Shown here one piece after another: positions 26,212 to 34,493 of a stretch of DNA of 57,084 bases. How positions within the stretch are numbered: position 1 is the stretch's first letter; each line of letters opens with the position of its first letter. The stretch comes from Massilimicrobiota sp. An134 (GTDB taxonomy: Bacteria > Bacillota_I > Bacilli_A > Erysipelotrichales > Coprobacillaceae), in the NCBI RefSeq assembly GCF_002160815.1, contig NZ_NFLH01000014.1:1-57084 (forward strand), read 5' to 3'. The notes beneath the pieces were generated by a model. That model saw only the letters and a list, made by a program, of their open reading frames with translations. It was not told the DNA's origin and searched no databases. The translations under genes and the position numbers were made by a program.

Positions 26212-27045
26212 ATGAAAGAAAGTACTAAAGAAAAAATGAGTTTGTCTCCTGATGAATTGGCAACCGAGCTTTCTATGATAAGCAAAGAGTATTTAATTGT
26301 TGAAGGACAAAGTGATAAATATTTTTGGGAACATTTACATTGTGGTGGGTTAAAAAAAAGACTGGTTAGAGTAGCAAATAAAAAACAATGTTCAGGAAAT
26401 AAGGAGTATGTAAAGCAAGTTATTTCTATAATGAATGGAAGGCAGAAAAATAATGTAGTTGGTGTGATAGATTTAGATTATGATTTTGTCAGGGATAAAA
26501 TAGAGAGCATTGATAATTTGTACTATTATAAATATATTGATTTAGAAAATGTTTTGATTCAATCCTCTGTATTTTCTGAGGTGAATACGTTAATTTCTTC
26601 TGAAAATAAGAAATTAGAAGATGATGTATTAAAAAATATTTTATATAAAAAAGCGTATATTTTAGGAATTCTAAGATTACTAAATGATATTGAAAAATAT
26701 AATTTTTGTTTTGAAGGCCTCGATTATAAGAAATTGTTAAATAATGATGATGAAAAGTTTTTGGAGTATTTTGTGGCAAGAATGAATCTTAATAAAGAAA
26801 GAGAAGATATTTATTCAAAAGTTAAATTGTTACTTGAAAAAAAATATGCCAGCGAATATATTTGTAATGGTCATGATTTAATAAATATTTTTAGCGAGTT
26901 AACGAGAAAAATAATTTCAACTGACAATCCAATAAAATATACGGAAGAAGTATTGGGTAAAATGTTAATTTTGGGTTATAGAATAACAGATAATTCCTCG
27001 GATGTACAAGACTGTACAGATATTATATTAATCGAAGATGTATGA
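26212..27045 (+). CDS. ariB: PARIS effector nuclease AriB (DUF4435)
   Basis: 277 residues. The TOPRIM-like DUF4435 core is visible: the catalytic-type glutamate in EYLIVEGQSDKYFWEHL (about 24-40), then GVIDLDYDF (about 84-92) and DLENVLIQS. AriB enzymes are toxic nucleases, shown for a characterised PARIS to cut host tRNA, kept inactive by AriA. The ATG starts one base after the ariA stop, with AGGAG about 10 bases upstream. The gene ends in TGA. Other DUF4435 systems exist, but the ATPase pairing favours PARIS. Confidence 0.83.
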   Translation: MKESTKEKMSLSPDELATELSMISKEYLIVEGQSDKYFWEHLHCGGLKKRLVRVANKKQCSGNKEYVKQVISIMNGRQKNNVVGVIDLDYDFVRDKIESIDNLYYYKYIDLENVLIQSSVFSEVNTLISSENKKLEDDVLKNILYKKAYILGILRLLNDIEKYNFCFEGLDYKKLLNNDDEKFLEYFVARMNLNKEREDIYSKVKLLLEKKYASEYICNGHDLINIFSELTRKIISTDNPIKYTEEVLGKMLILGYRITDNSSDVQDCTDIILIEDV

Positions 27046-27635
27046 AAATATAGTTTATGTATATAGTAACACTATATACAACTGTAAGACACATAACTGT
27101 ATTTCCAATTTAAATTTTTCTTTAAAAATAAATGTGAAAAGATAGCGTGTTATTGTAAATCTACTGGAAATTCTTTTCTCAAAAACAGTTGAAAAATTTG
27201 ATTGTACAATTTTTACACATCGTAAGATTTTAGAGTGTTGTTTTAATGTTATCATTATTAACTTTATAATGGATGCTGAATTATATACTCGATCTGAGTA
27301 TATTTTGAGTACATTATGTAATTTAAAAAATCAAAAATGGGTATAATCTGCTAATATTGGATAAAATTAACAAAATGCAATATGATATAAGAAGGAACGA
27401 TTTGCAAAAGTTGAGTTCGGATAAGATAAAAAGTTTTAAAGTTGTATTAGTTATTGGGTAATTTCTGGTCTAAAGAATTAATGATATATCTAGCAACTAA
27501 TACTATATTAATTAATGGTACTATTTTGGTACTAAGATGTTCTGTAAATAAAAATAATCTGCAGAAACTAAGATAAAATTACACTAAATACAGCCATAAA
27601 AATACTTAATAAAACTAAAATATTTTAAAGCTTAT
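27046..27635. other. Right-end gap of the element (no gene)
   Basis: About 590 AT-rich bases with no credible ORF. The perfect 9-bp stem GTATATAGT/ACTATATAC (27059-27079) directly follows ariB and could be a weak terminator. TATACTC (27284-27290) and GAGTATA (27296-27302) form another small hairpin. An arm-type repeat lies at 27516-27535, near attR. Confidence 0.5.
27516..27535 (+). repeat. Arm-type direct repeat near attR
   Basis: TGGTACTATTTTGGTACTA: two TGGTACTA units with an 11-base period, one base different from the copies at 1609 and 3603. Its preceding bases ATTAA also match the int-end copy. It lies about 100 bases inside attR. Confidence 0.6.
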
Positions 27636-27651
27636 CATACGTTGGTGAATA
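27636..27651 (+). repeat. Right attachment site (attR)
   Basis: CATACGTTGGTGAATA, identical to the rpsR 3' end at 1537-1552. It is preceded by unrelated sequence, so only the core is duplicated. Bases beyond 27651 should be the original sequence downstream of rpsR or of an earlier insertion. Confidence 0.85.
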
Positions 27652-27701
27652 GAAAGAAAAAAAGCCCATATAATCAGGGAATTTTGAAGTTAAAATGTAA
27701 G

Positions 27702-27721
27702 CTGGTGGCAAACTGGTGGCA
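27702..27721 (+). repeat. Second, different arm-like repeat just outside attR
   Basis: CTGGTGGCA occurs twice with an 11-base period, the same architecture as the TGGTACTA repeats but a different sequence. It lies 50 bases outside attR and is probably the footprint of a different integrase whose element used the same rpsR site. Confidence 0.45.
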
Positions 27722-27763
27722 CTTTTAAAGTGATTTTTAACTTAATATGATATGTTTTTTTAG

Positions 27764-27796
27764 AAACTACGGAAGCTATTTCGTAGTTTTTTTGTT
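27764..27796 (+). terminator. Intrinsic terminator downstream of attR
   Basis: AAACTACG (27764-27771) pairs with CGTAGTTT (27782-27789) and continues into a T-run. It may have been the original terminator of the rpsR operon or belong to an earlier insertion. Bases 27797-27980 show no gene. Confidence 0.7.
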
Positions 27797-27985
27797 GTTT
27801 CTTACACCATTACCTCAATATGTCGTAGGAAAGGACTTATTTTGTTATCGGAGCGTATAAAGTCAGCTTGAAACTTTATATAACATATGTGATCATAGAT
27901 GGGAATTTATACTATGATAAATGACAATATTATGTCGATATGGATGAATATAAGAAATATCATCAATAAAGAAGATTTTTTCATG

Positions 27986-28019
27986 AAAAAAGGAGTCCAG
28001 ATTGTCTGGCTTCCTTTTT
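27986..28019. terminator. Bidirectional terminator of the YafQ-DinJ operon
   Basis: AAAAAAGGAGTCCAG and CTGGCTTCCTTTTT face each other around ATTGT. Read on the minus strand the hairpin starts in the toxin stop codon and ends in a T-run. One bulged position interrupts the stem. Confidence 0.75.
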
Positions 28020-28290
28020 AGAACAAATCAGAATGTGTACCTGTTCTAACCAATGCAAGTGTCAATTCACCTTTTTCTATTCTATAAATGAGAAGCCAAT
28101 CAGGCTCAATATGGCATTCTCTAAAGTTTCTATAATTGCCTGTCAATTCGTGGTCACGATATTTTTCATCAAGTGGACGCTGATTAGCCAGTTCATTAAC
28201 AACGTATTTCAGCTTTTCCAAATCTTTTCCACGTTTCTTCATCAGCTTATAGTCTTTTTTGAAGGTATGATGATACCTGATTTTAAGCAT
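28018..28290 (-). CDS. yafQ: YafQ-family mRNA interferase toxin
   Basis: 90 residues with the RelE/YafQ fold: HTFKKDYKLMKKRGKDLEKL, then HELTGNYRNFRECHIEPDWL and YRIEKGELTLALVRTGTHSDLF. The conserved histidine, aspartate and C-terminal HSDLF fit YafQ, a ribosome-dependent mRNA endonuclease. The start overlaps the antitoxin end by 8 bases. It probably stabilises this accessory region. Confidence 0.92.
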   Translation of the reverse strand: MLKIRYHHTFKKDYKLMKKRGKDLEKLKYVVNELANQRPLDEKYRDHELTGNYRNFRECHIEPDWLLIYRIEKGELTLALVRTGTHSDLF

Positions 28291-28537
28291 CTAAATCATC
28301 GAATAATTCATCCACAGTATCAAATGATTTGCTGAGATTCTGATTGTTTGCTGTTTCATCAAGAATCTTAAGAGTATCACTGTTATATAGAGAAACATCA
28401 AAAGGTATTCTGCGTTCTCTACACATTTTTTTAATAAAGATTGTCAATGCAGTCGTTGGATTCAAACCTAGTTCTTCACATATCTTTTCGAAATCTTTCT
28501 TGACTGAATCATTGATTCTGAAGCTCATCTGTGCCAT
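28283..28537 (-). CDS. dinJ: RelB/DinJ-family antitoxin
   Basis: 84 residues. The N-terminal ribbon-helix-helix (AQMSFRINDSVKKDFEKI, then LGLNPTTALTIFIKKMCRER) matches RelB/DinJ. The C-terminal tail would wrap the toxin. AGGAGG precedes the ATG. It is first in the operon, with a consensus promoter upstream; autorepression by the TA complex is expected. Confidence 0.92.
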   Translation of the reverse strand: MAQMSFRINDSVKKDFEKICEELGLNPTTALTIFIKKMCRERRIPFDVSLYNSDTLKILDETANNQNLSKSFDTVDELFDDLDA

Positions 28538-28565
28538 GTTTCATTCGCCTCCTTCTCTCACCATC

Positions 28566-28593
28566 ATTATACCAAAATGTAATTCGTTGTCAA
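28566..28593 (-). promoter_or_regulatory. Promoter of the dinJ-yafQ operon
   Basis: On the minus strand TTGACA (complement of 28588-28593) and TATAAT (complement of 28566-28571) are spaced by 16 bases. It sits about 30 bases upstream of dinJ. ACATTGA-type repeats next to the -35 (about 28594-28612) may be operator half-sites. Bases 28620-28940 hold no recognised gene. Confidence 0.8.
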
Positions 28594-28942
28594 TACATTG
28601 AACTACATTGATAGTATACGCAGTTTCAACCATTTTATGCACTATCTCATATCACTATTCATTATGGTAGTATATCTTTAATTGTTTATATACATGATTC
28701 ATTTATTTTTGTTATAGTGTAAATAATTATATTATAAAAAGGTGATGAAAATCAATTAATGATAATCATTGCTTTTTTTGGGTATAATAAAATTATCGAG
28801 CGATTAGATTTACATAATCTCTTTAAAATAATAAATATAACGTATTTCAGTTATCATTGTAGTATAAAATAATCGAATAAATGAATTGTTCAAAGCATAT
28901 GGAAATAAATTGAATATAAGAAATTTGAGTTGTTTAAAGGGA

Positions 28943-29614
28943 ATGATTAAATTGATAATTCATATTGACAATAAAGATTTATCAGAAAAACTTCAATTTG
29001 CAAAAAAGTTAAATGAAATAGTTCCAGACAATGAGATGATTTTTGATTTTACAAAAATGCATAAATTTGATCCTCTTCCTATGTTGTTTATGGGAGCTAT
29101 CATACGTCATTATATAAACAAGTTTCCACAAATATCCTTTGACTTTACTGGTGTTGATAATGGTGGAAAGAATTATGCAGGCACAATGGGTTTCTTTAAA
29201 TATATTTCATCATCATTAGAAATTGGAAAGAAACCTGGTGAAGCAAACGGGAGTCAAAATTATATACCCATAACACCAATAGTTATAGATGAATTACAGA
29301 AAAAAGAATATGCGAAAGGGAACTATATGGTTCTTGGTGAGTTAATTGCAGCTGAAGCGAGTCGATTAGCACGTGTTGTAGATAGAGGAAATAAAGAATT
29401 GCATAGATTACTTACATTTTTAATTCGTGAGATTTTACGAAATACACCAGAACATGCTAAAACAAATACTGTTTGGATATGTGGGCAATATTGGCCAACT
29501 TACGAACTTGCAGAAATAGCAATTTTAGATGAAGGAATTGGCATTTATAACAGTTTGGTACAAAATGCTGCACATAAAGAATATATTACGAATAATCAAG
29601 AAGCATTATATTAG
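28943..29614 (+). CDS. STAS-like / HATPase ATP-binding protein, 3'-truncated
   Basis: About 223 residues from the ATG at 28943; a TTG at 28952 fits the AAAGGGA site better. The N-terminal third (IFDFTKMHKFDPLPMLFM) resembles the STAS-like half of two-part ATP-binding proteins. The second part has the GHKL N-box IREILRNTPEHAKTN and G1 box AILDEGIGIYNSL. The protein stops soon after G1, without a G2 box or lid, exactly where aldo/keto reductase sequence begins in the same frame. It is therefore a deletion-truncated gene. Its original role, possibly regulatory or defence, is unknown. Confidence 0.7.
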   Translation: MIKLIIHIDNKDLSEKLQFAKKLNEIVPDNEMIFDFTKMHKFDPLPMLFMGAIIRHYINKFPQISFDFTGVDNGGKNYAGTMGFFKYISSSLEIGKKPGEANGSQNYIPITPIVIDELQKKEYAKGNYMVLGELIAAEASRLARVVDRGNKELHRLLTFLIREILRNTPEHAKTNTVWICGQYWPTYELAEIAILDEGIGIYNSLVQNAAHKEYITNNQEALY

Positions 29615-30364
29615 GCGTTAAAAGCCGGATATCGTCATATTGATACAGCAGCAGCTTATTTTAATGAGGAGGATGTAGGAAGAGCAGTCAAAGATAGTGG
29701 TATTCCTAGAGAAGACATCTTTATTACAAGCAAACTATGGTTACAGGATTATGGTTATGAACAAGCAAAAATAGGTATTGCAAGATCACTGAGAAAACTT
29801 GATTTAGGATATATTGATTTATATTTGATTCATCAACCCTATGGTGATGTTACAGGAGCTTGGAAAGCTATGGAAGAAGCTAAAGAAGCTGGACAAATCA
29901 AATCAATAGGTGTCAGCAATATGACACCTAAGATTTGGAATCAGTATGTTCCTCAATTCAAAACAAAACCAGCTGTTAATCAGGTTGAATGTAATCCATT
30001 CTGTCAACAAAGAGAACTTCGTCAAATTTTAGATAAAGATGATGTTAAATTAGAATGTTATTATCCATTGGGACATGGTAATACTGATTTATTAGGACAT
30101 CCATTAGTCACTTCATTAGCACAAAAATATAACAAGGATGCAGGACAGATTTTATTACGTTTTGAAACACAGGATGGGCTTATTGTTTTACCTAAGTCTA
30201 CCAATCCCCAAAGAATTCAAGGTAATATACAAATTTTTGATTTTCAATTAACTGAACAAGAAATGGAAGCTATGAGAGCATTGGATACTGGTAAAACCAC
30301 ACATGATCCAGAAGCTGATGGTGTGGAAGATATGTTACGTAATGCTTTTGTGATAGAAGATTAA
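29615..30364 (+). pseudogene. Aldo/keto reductase lacking its N terminus
   Basis: 249 codons in the same frame as, and directly after, the TAG of the ATP-binding gene. Reading starts ALKAGYRHIDTAAAYFNEED and continues through LYLIHQPYGD, GVSNM and VLPKSTNPQRI to a TAA at 30362-30364. The first 30-35 residues of the family (including the LGFGT strand) are missing, and no ribosome binding site precedes the remaining part. An internal ATG at 29825 would leave only the C-terminal half. It is a non-functional remnant created by the junction near 29610. Confidence 0.85.
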
Positions 30365-31000
30365 ATAAAAATATATGATAGCACTTCAGGTTTTAAAGTG
30401 TACCCCATGTCAAGGACAATTAAATAAAAAGGTATATTTTATAAAAAAATTATCTTATATGATTATGTCAAGGAGGAATGACACAGTCTTAAGCCACTGG
30501 TCAAGATCAGTGGCTTTGTGTCTAAGATGATTATGTATATTTTTAATGATTATAAAAAATTTAAACTTGTTTGTGTTAAGTATGACAAATGTATTGAATT
30601 CAAGACCAACAGAAATGGTAATATCATTGAAGGAATCCTTTTCAAAGGAATTTATTATCATTGGATTGCCTTCCCATCTCTTAATGCTTCCTGTCAGCTT
30701 ACTGTTTTTTTTAGATTCTTTTTGGAATGAGGAATAGCTTTTCAATCAGAATTATCAATCCTACACTGATGGCTATAAGTTCATCTCCACTCGAGAATAT
30801 ATTTTCCAGCTTGAAAATCAATGCGAGATTTTATCAGTTGATTGAGAAGCAGACTCGTTTTGAATATGAGCTTGTGTTTATTGGGTATATATCTGCCATT
30901 CTTCTATGTAGATTGGCTTTCCTTAATCTCATACTAACATTAAGTAAAAAAGAAAAGACGGCAACTTGCCGTCAATATATTATATCAATATGATTGTTTA
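30365..31000. other. Scarred gap between the AKR relic and the HEPN gene
   Basis: No credible gene; short open frames on both strands lack family features and good ribosome binding sites. TGTACCCCATGTCAAGGACA at about 30401-30420 resembles the tip of an IS3-type terminal repeat, but no partner was seen. AAGCCACTG (30491-30499) and CAGTGGCTT (30508-30516) form a perfect 9-bp hairpin, a likely terminator. The region looks like IS-scarred debris. Confidence 0.45.
30946..30973 (-). terminator. Terminator of the MNT-HEPN operon
   Basis: GACGGCAA-C-TTGCCGTC (30957-30973) is an almost perfect palindrome followed on the minus strand by TTTTCTTTTTT, 28 bases past the HEPN stop. A degraded copy (GACCGCAACTTGCCATC) occurs near 31798-31814, upstream of the operon. 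Confidence 0.75.
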
Positions 31001-31426
31001 TCATATTTCCAAGCCTTCATCATTGTCGAGATGATGACTTATCATCTTCTCTATAACATCCAAATATGATTTTGTTTCTGTTAATGAACGCTCTATTTTT
31101 CTTTTTTCAAGTCTATAATTCAAAATATAACGTGTTCGAGCTTCCCACAATGAAAACATCTCACTATGATCATCAATATACTCATTAAGATACAATTCAA
31201 CATTATTGATGTTTGCTAATCTTATTAATTGGTCAATATCGTGGGTTTTTGGATAGTTGACTCCATTCATTTCAAGCATATACTTGATGGATAGCTCCAG
31301 TGCCTGCTGGATATGATATCCGACATAATTAAGATAAGCTTCATCATTTATGGCAATGGTTGAGTAAATACTTTCTGCAACCTTTAAATTCTGCTTTGCC
31401 TTGTCAAAAAGAGTTTCATTGTTCAT
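31001..31426 (-). CDS. HEPN-domain protein (toxin-type partner of MNT)
   Basis: 141 residues, all-helical HEPN fold: FDKAKQNLKVAESIY, then VGYHIQQALELSIKYMLEM and KTHDIDQLIRL. In MNT-HEPN pairs the HEPN protein is usually an RNase toxin. The strict RX4HXY motif of HepT is not obvious here, so activity is uncertain and a nucleotidyltransferase-associated helper role is possible. Its ATG overlaps the end of the MNT gene (31416-31426), so the two are coupled. Confidence 0.82.
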   Translation of the reverse strand: MNNETLFDKAKQNLKVAESIYSTIAINDEAYLNYVGYHIQQALELSIKYMLEMNGVNYPKTHDIDQLIRLANINNVELYLNEYIDDHSEMFSLWEARTRYILNYRLEKRKIERSLTETKSYLDVIEKMISHHLDNDEGLEI

Positions 31427-31733
31427 ATATGACCACTCCTTTCTTTTTTATTTCTTTCTTAAGACGTTCATCAGCAGTGAAATTAGTCCATAAGTCAAAT
31501 ACAAAATCAAAATACCTATTGATTACTTTTTTATCCTTCTTCAATTCTACATATAGGTCAATGTCAGAATCATTATGACAATTTGAAGTGATGCTTGAGC
31601 CAAATAATGTTATAGACTTTATGTCGGCATCCTGTTTGAGATAATCAAGCATTTCTTTTACTTTCCTTTGTTGTGTTGGATATACTTTCTCGCAGAATGG
31701 AAATGGATTTTGAATGCAAATTTTATATTTCAA
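31416..31733 (-). CDS. Minimal nucleotidyltransferase (MNT antitoxin-type)
   Basis: 105 residues from a TTG at 31733, preceded by AAGGTGGTGG; longer upstream frames cross the promoter region. The nucleotidyltransferase signature ITLFGSSITSNCHNDSDIDL holds the GS motif and the DxD metal ligands. In characterised pairs MNT neutralises the HEPN toxin by adding nucleotides to it. The gene ends in TGA and overlaps the HEPN start. A TATAAT-like -10 lies on the minus strand at about 31752-31757. Confidence 0.82.
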   Translation of the reverse strand: MKYKICIQNPFPFCEKVYPTQQRKVKEMLDYLKQDADIKSITLFGSSITSNCHNDSDIDLYVELKKDKKVINRYFDFVFDLWTNFTADERLKKEIKKKGVVIYEQ

Positions 31734-31853
31734 CTTAGACCACCACCTTATATTATAAGTATACCATATATAAACAAATATTTTCCAGTAAATTAACGAC
31801 CGCAACTTGCCATCATTATAGTTCCATATCATTTTCTTCTTGTAGCTCATCAT

Positions 31854-32396
31854 TAATCAATTGATTATTGGTAAGCACGGTAGATGTTAAATCGGATTGA
31901 ATTTCATATGATTGAGTTGCTGCGATTTTTCGATAAAGGCGTTCGTTGCACCCAATTCCTGTTCCACAGATTCTTTATTTCTCATCATGATTGACAGATG
32001 GGCTTTTCCTTATCTTAGTGCTCTTTTTTGTTGACGCTTATTGTAGCTATTTTTCTAGCTTCTGATAGGCAATCTTTTCTTCAGGAGACATTTTCCTTGT
32101 CTTGAGGCGACCATCATTGTATTTTCTAGTATCTTCAAATCTTTCCAAGTGCGGTGCTTCCTTTTTTGTTCGTTGGACAATGTTACTTATATGTTTTGGC
32201 CCAAGATTATGTGAATCAATATCAAAGGAAGAAAGTGTGAAAGAAAGGGTATCACTCTTTGAATAGCAAGTCCAGAATTCCATTTTAAACTTTTGAGAAT
32301 TTTGTGAGATATCTTTTTAATATATGGATTATCCCTGAGTATTTTCATTTGTATGTTATAAAAGAAATCTGTTTTATATAGTTTTTTATTAGTAAG
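31854..32396 (-). pseudogene. Decayed coding region of unknown origin
   Basis: The largest open piece (32047-32283, minus, 78 codons) contains HNLGPKHISNIVQRTKKEAP and ends MSPEEKIAYQKLEK. It has no ribosome binding site, and similar protein-like pieces continue downstream in shifted frames (for example NKESVEQELGATNAFIEKSQ near 31930-31990). It looks like a frameshifted remnant, perhaps of a plasmid or mobilization gene, but I cannot name the family. Confidence 0.4.
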
Positions 32397-33314
32397 TTAC
32401 TTATCATAGTGAACATCTTGATATAAATCATTATGATATATTTCAGCATTGTTACCTAGAAAAGCCTGGCTTGCATAAATGTCATCTTGTAATTGCCACA
32501 TTAACCATGCTGTAACATATCCATCTGCTGAATATAACATCTCTCCGTGATCAGCCTCTTTTCTTCGCATCATGACTTTTGGTGAAGGAATTTTATCATA
32601 CATTTGTTGCATGGCTTCTAAAGGAATAACAGCTTTGGTTTCAAAATCACCTTCTGTTCCTGCAATCATGAATAGGGGAATAGAAATTTGAGTGAGATCA
32701 TAGAACCATCCCAAATCATGAGCCATTTTTTCATGAGTGGGTGATAAAGCAATAGCTGTTTTATAAATCTGTTGATGTTTTGTATGAGATATAGCAGTCA
32801 ATACACCAGCACCACCTTGAGAATGACCCGTTAGACCAATGTGTTTCAAATCAATATGATGGTGGAGAATATGATTTTGATTTTCATTAATTTTTATTAA
32901 GTAGTCAATTGTTTCATCAGCTGATAAACCAAATCCTGTGCTTGGATCATCATTGCCAATGACAATAAATCCCCATGAAGCCAAATGCTGAAACAAAGCA
33001 GGATATTTTTTAGGTAAAACACCAGTTCCGTTTCATATAACAACAACAGGATATTGTTTTTGTGTCTTTTTTAATTCTTGAGGATAATAGATATGGAAAT
33101 ACTTTGTGAGTTCTGTTCCATTTTCTTTTTGATATGAGATATCATTTGGACCTAATTGAAGATACTGAACTTCTATTGAGCCACCTGTTTTAATAGTCTT
33201 TGTATAATTGGTTGGAACAGATGGAATTGTAGACATTAATAAAAGTAAACAACCAACAAGCAATATTAAAATCAAAAGAATTATAGCTATTATTTTTATC
33301 ATATTTTTAATCAC
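32397..33314 (-). pseudogene. Lipoprotein alpha/beta hydrolase interrupted by one in-frame TGA
   Basis: Two open stretches in the same frame (33314-33033 and 33032-32397) together encode about 305 residues. The N terminus has a hydrophobic segment ending LLILILLVGC, a plausible lipobox. After the TGA at 33035-33033 the protein continues NGTGVLPKKYPALFQHLASW, conserved in this hydrolase family, and includes the nucleophile GLTGHSQGGAG and a late histidine (ADHGEM). The flanking motif PVVVI*NGTG suggests a simple nonsense change, for example TGG to TGA. It follows the esterase gene with a 4-base overlap. Confidence 0.8.
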
Positions 33315-34306
33315 TTATTTACTGATTCCTCTACAGGTATATATTTATCTAAATAAGCTTCTACTGTTTGCATATATTGATAATAGATTTTATTGTCATT
33401 TTGTAAGCCATGTCCGGAATGTTCAGCTACAAAGTATTGATAATCAACATGATGATCTTGATAGGCTTTTAATAAACGTTGTGAACCTTTAAAAGGTTGT
33501 ACTTTATCATATTTTCCATAAGCAACAATACTTGGTACGGTTTCTTCGTTAATCCACATGAGAGCTGAAATAGGTTTGACTTTTTCAAGATATGTCTGAT
33601 CTTGAATCATTTCAGATGTGATTTGTGTCCCAGACATGACACTGAATAAGCCGGCTGCACCTTGTCTGGCTTCATCTGTATTTTGATCAAATCCATATAT
33701 ATTCCAATCTTCTTTGTAAAAGCTTGATGGACCTACAGCACCAAAGAGCAACTGAATGGGAACAGGGGATGTTTTGGCATCACGATAAGCATAAATCATC
33801 GCAAGAGTATGTCCTGCTGATCCCCCGGCAATTGCCATTTGATCAATGGAATAACCATATTGTTTGGCTTGTTCAATGATATGAGGAATAGCGTCTTTGA
33901 TTTCTAGAGATTGTGTATAGACATTGGCATCAGGATTGTCTTCATTAAAAAGTGTATAATTAATCCCAACAGCAACATATCCTTTGAAACGAAGCCATGA
34001 TAATATATCTTTATCTCCTGATTTGTCTCCATAGGTAAACCCTCCAGCATGGAGATAAACAACCAATCCATAATGTTTTTTTGTCTGATCATGAGGTAAA
34101 TACATATCAAATCGGTTTGATTCTTTTTCGCCATAAGATAAATCAGTATACAATGTTCCAACTTCTGGTGTCATTTTCACTTCATCATTTTTGGCCCATG
34201 AAGGTTTTAACACAACTTTTGAACCTATTCCTAGTAAAAAACAAACGACAAATGTCATTATGCATATAAATATAAACATTTTGCGGTCTCCCTTTTTTAA
34301 ACTCAT
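33311..34306 (-). CDS. Membrane-anchored alpha/beta hydrolase (esterase/lipase family)
   Basis: 331 residues. An N-terminal hydrophobic anchor (about 10-28, MFIFICIMTFVVCFLLGIGS) precedes an esterase domain with the oxyanion motif VVYLHAGGFTYGD (about 85), nucleophile AIAGGSAGHTLAM (about 150), an aspartate in AYGKYDKV and the histidine in AEHSGHG. It resembles extracellular acyl or carbohydrate esterases. GGAGGAAAC precedes the ATG, which overlaps the stop of a 44-residue upstream ORF as ATGA. It is divergent from the TetR gene and probably controlled by it. Confidence 0.87.
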   Translation of the reverse strand: MSLKKGDRKMFIFICIMTFVVCFLLGIGSKVVLKPSWAKNDEVKMTPEVGTLYTDLSYGEKESNRFDMYLPHDQTKKHYGLVVYLHAGGFTYGDKSGDKDILSWLRFKGYVAVGINYTLFNEDNPDANVYTQSLEIKDAIPHIIEQAKQYGYSIDQMAIAGGSAGHTLAMIYAYRDAKTSPVPIQLLFGAVGPSSFYKEDWNIYGFDQNTDEARQGAAGLFSVMSGTQITSEMIQDQTYLEKVKPISALMWINEETVPSIVAYGKYDKVQPFKGSQRLLKAYQDHHVDYQYFVAEHSGHGLQNDNKIYYQYMQTVEAYLDKYIPVEESVNK

Positions 34307-34437
34307 AAAAAGTTTCCTCCAAATAATGTACCACCTAAAAGTAAGTTTAAAATAGTTCTCAATGCTAATCTTCCTAATACAAAAGCCATAATAGCAATAA
34401 TCAAAAGAATCATTATACGTGTTTTTGTTAAAGTCAT
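34303..34437 (-). CDS. 44-residue membrane protein coupled to the esterase
   Basis: A short ORF starting MTLTKTRIMILLIIAIMAFV, one transmembrane helix followed by a Leu/Gly-rich tail ending GGTLFGGNFL. AAAGGAG lies 5-6 bases before the ATG at 34437. Its TGA overlaps the esterase ATG (ATGA), the mark of translational coupling. It is the first gene of the esterase operon behind the tandem operators. Function unknown. Confidence 0.65.
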   Translation of the reverse strand: MTLTKTRIMILLIIAIMAFVLGRLALRTILNLLLGGTLFGGNFL

Positions 34438-34493
34438 ATTTTCTCCTTTCGTTTCTATCTTGACAAGATCGTTTGTATTTTGTTAAAATTCTG

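Larger units (their letters stand above)
1537..27651 (+). mobile_element. 26.1-kb integrative mobilizable element carrying a defence island
   Basis: Bounded by the 16-bp direct repeats at 1537 and 27636. It contains the integrase, CI-like repressor, Cro-like and Xis-like proteins, PrimPol-helicase, candidate oriT, MobC-like and relaxase genes, and TnpV. The rest is cargo: AlbA_2/HATPase, phase-variable type I RM, GIY-YIG, PHP-ATPase and PARIS. No coupling protein, VirB4 or other mating-pore gene was found, so transfer would need a helper element. Frequent TGA stops here, against none seen in the chromosomal genes checked, support a foreign origin. Confidence 0.85.

Noticed and set aside
24892-27045. 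Septu or Gabija assigned to the ATPase pair
   Set aside because: The second gene lacks HNH or UvrD-type motifs and instead shows the DUF4435 TOPRIM-like pattern, which fits PARIS.
1537-27651. Element called a self-transmissible ICE
   Set aside because: No coupling protein, VirB4 ATPase or other mating-pore genes; only mobilization genes are present.
28033-28335. Plus-strand frames opposite yafQ-dinJ
   Set aside because: The minus-strand toxin-antitoxin pair has clear family motifs, coupling and a promoter.
30455-30993. Overlapping short frames on both strands, considered as a small transposase
   Set aside because: No catalytic motif or terminal repeats seen; left as IS-scarred non-coding DNA.
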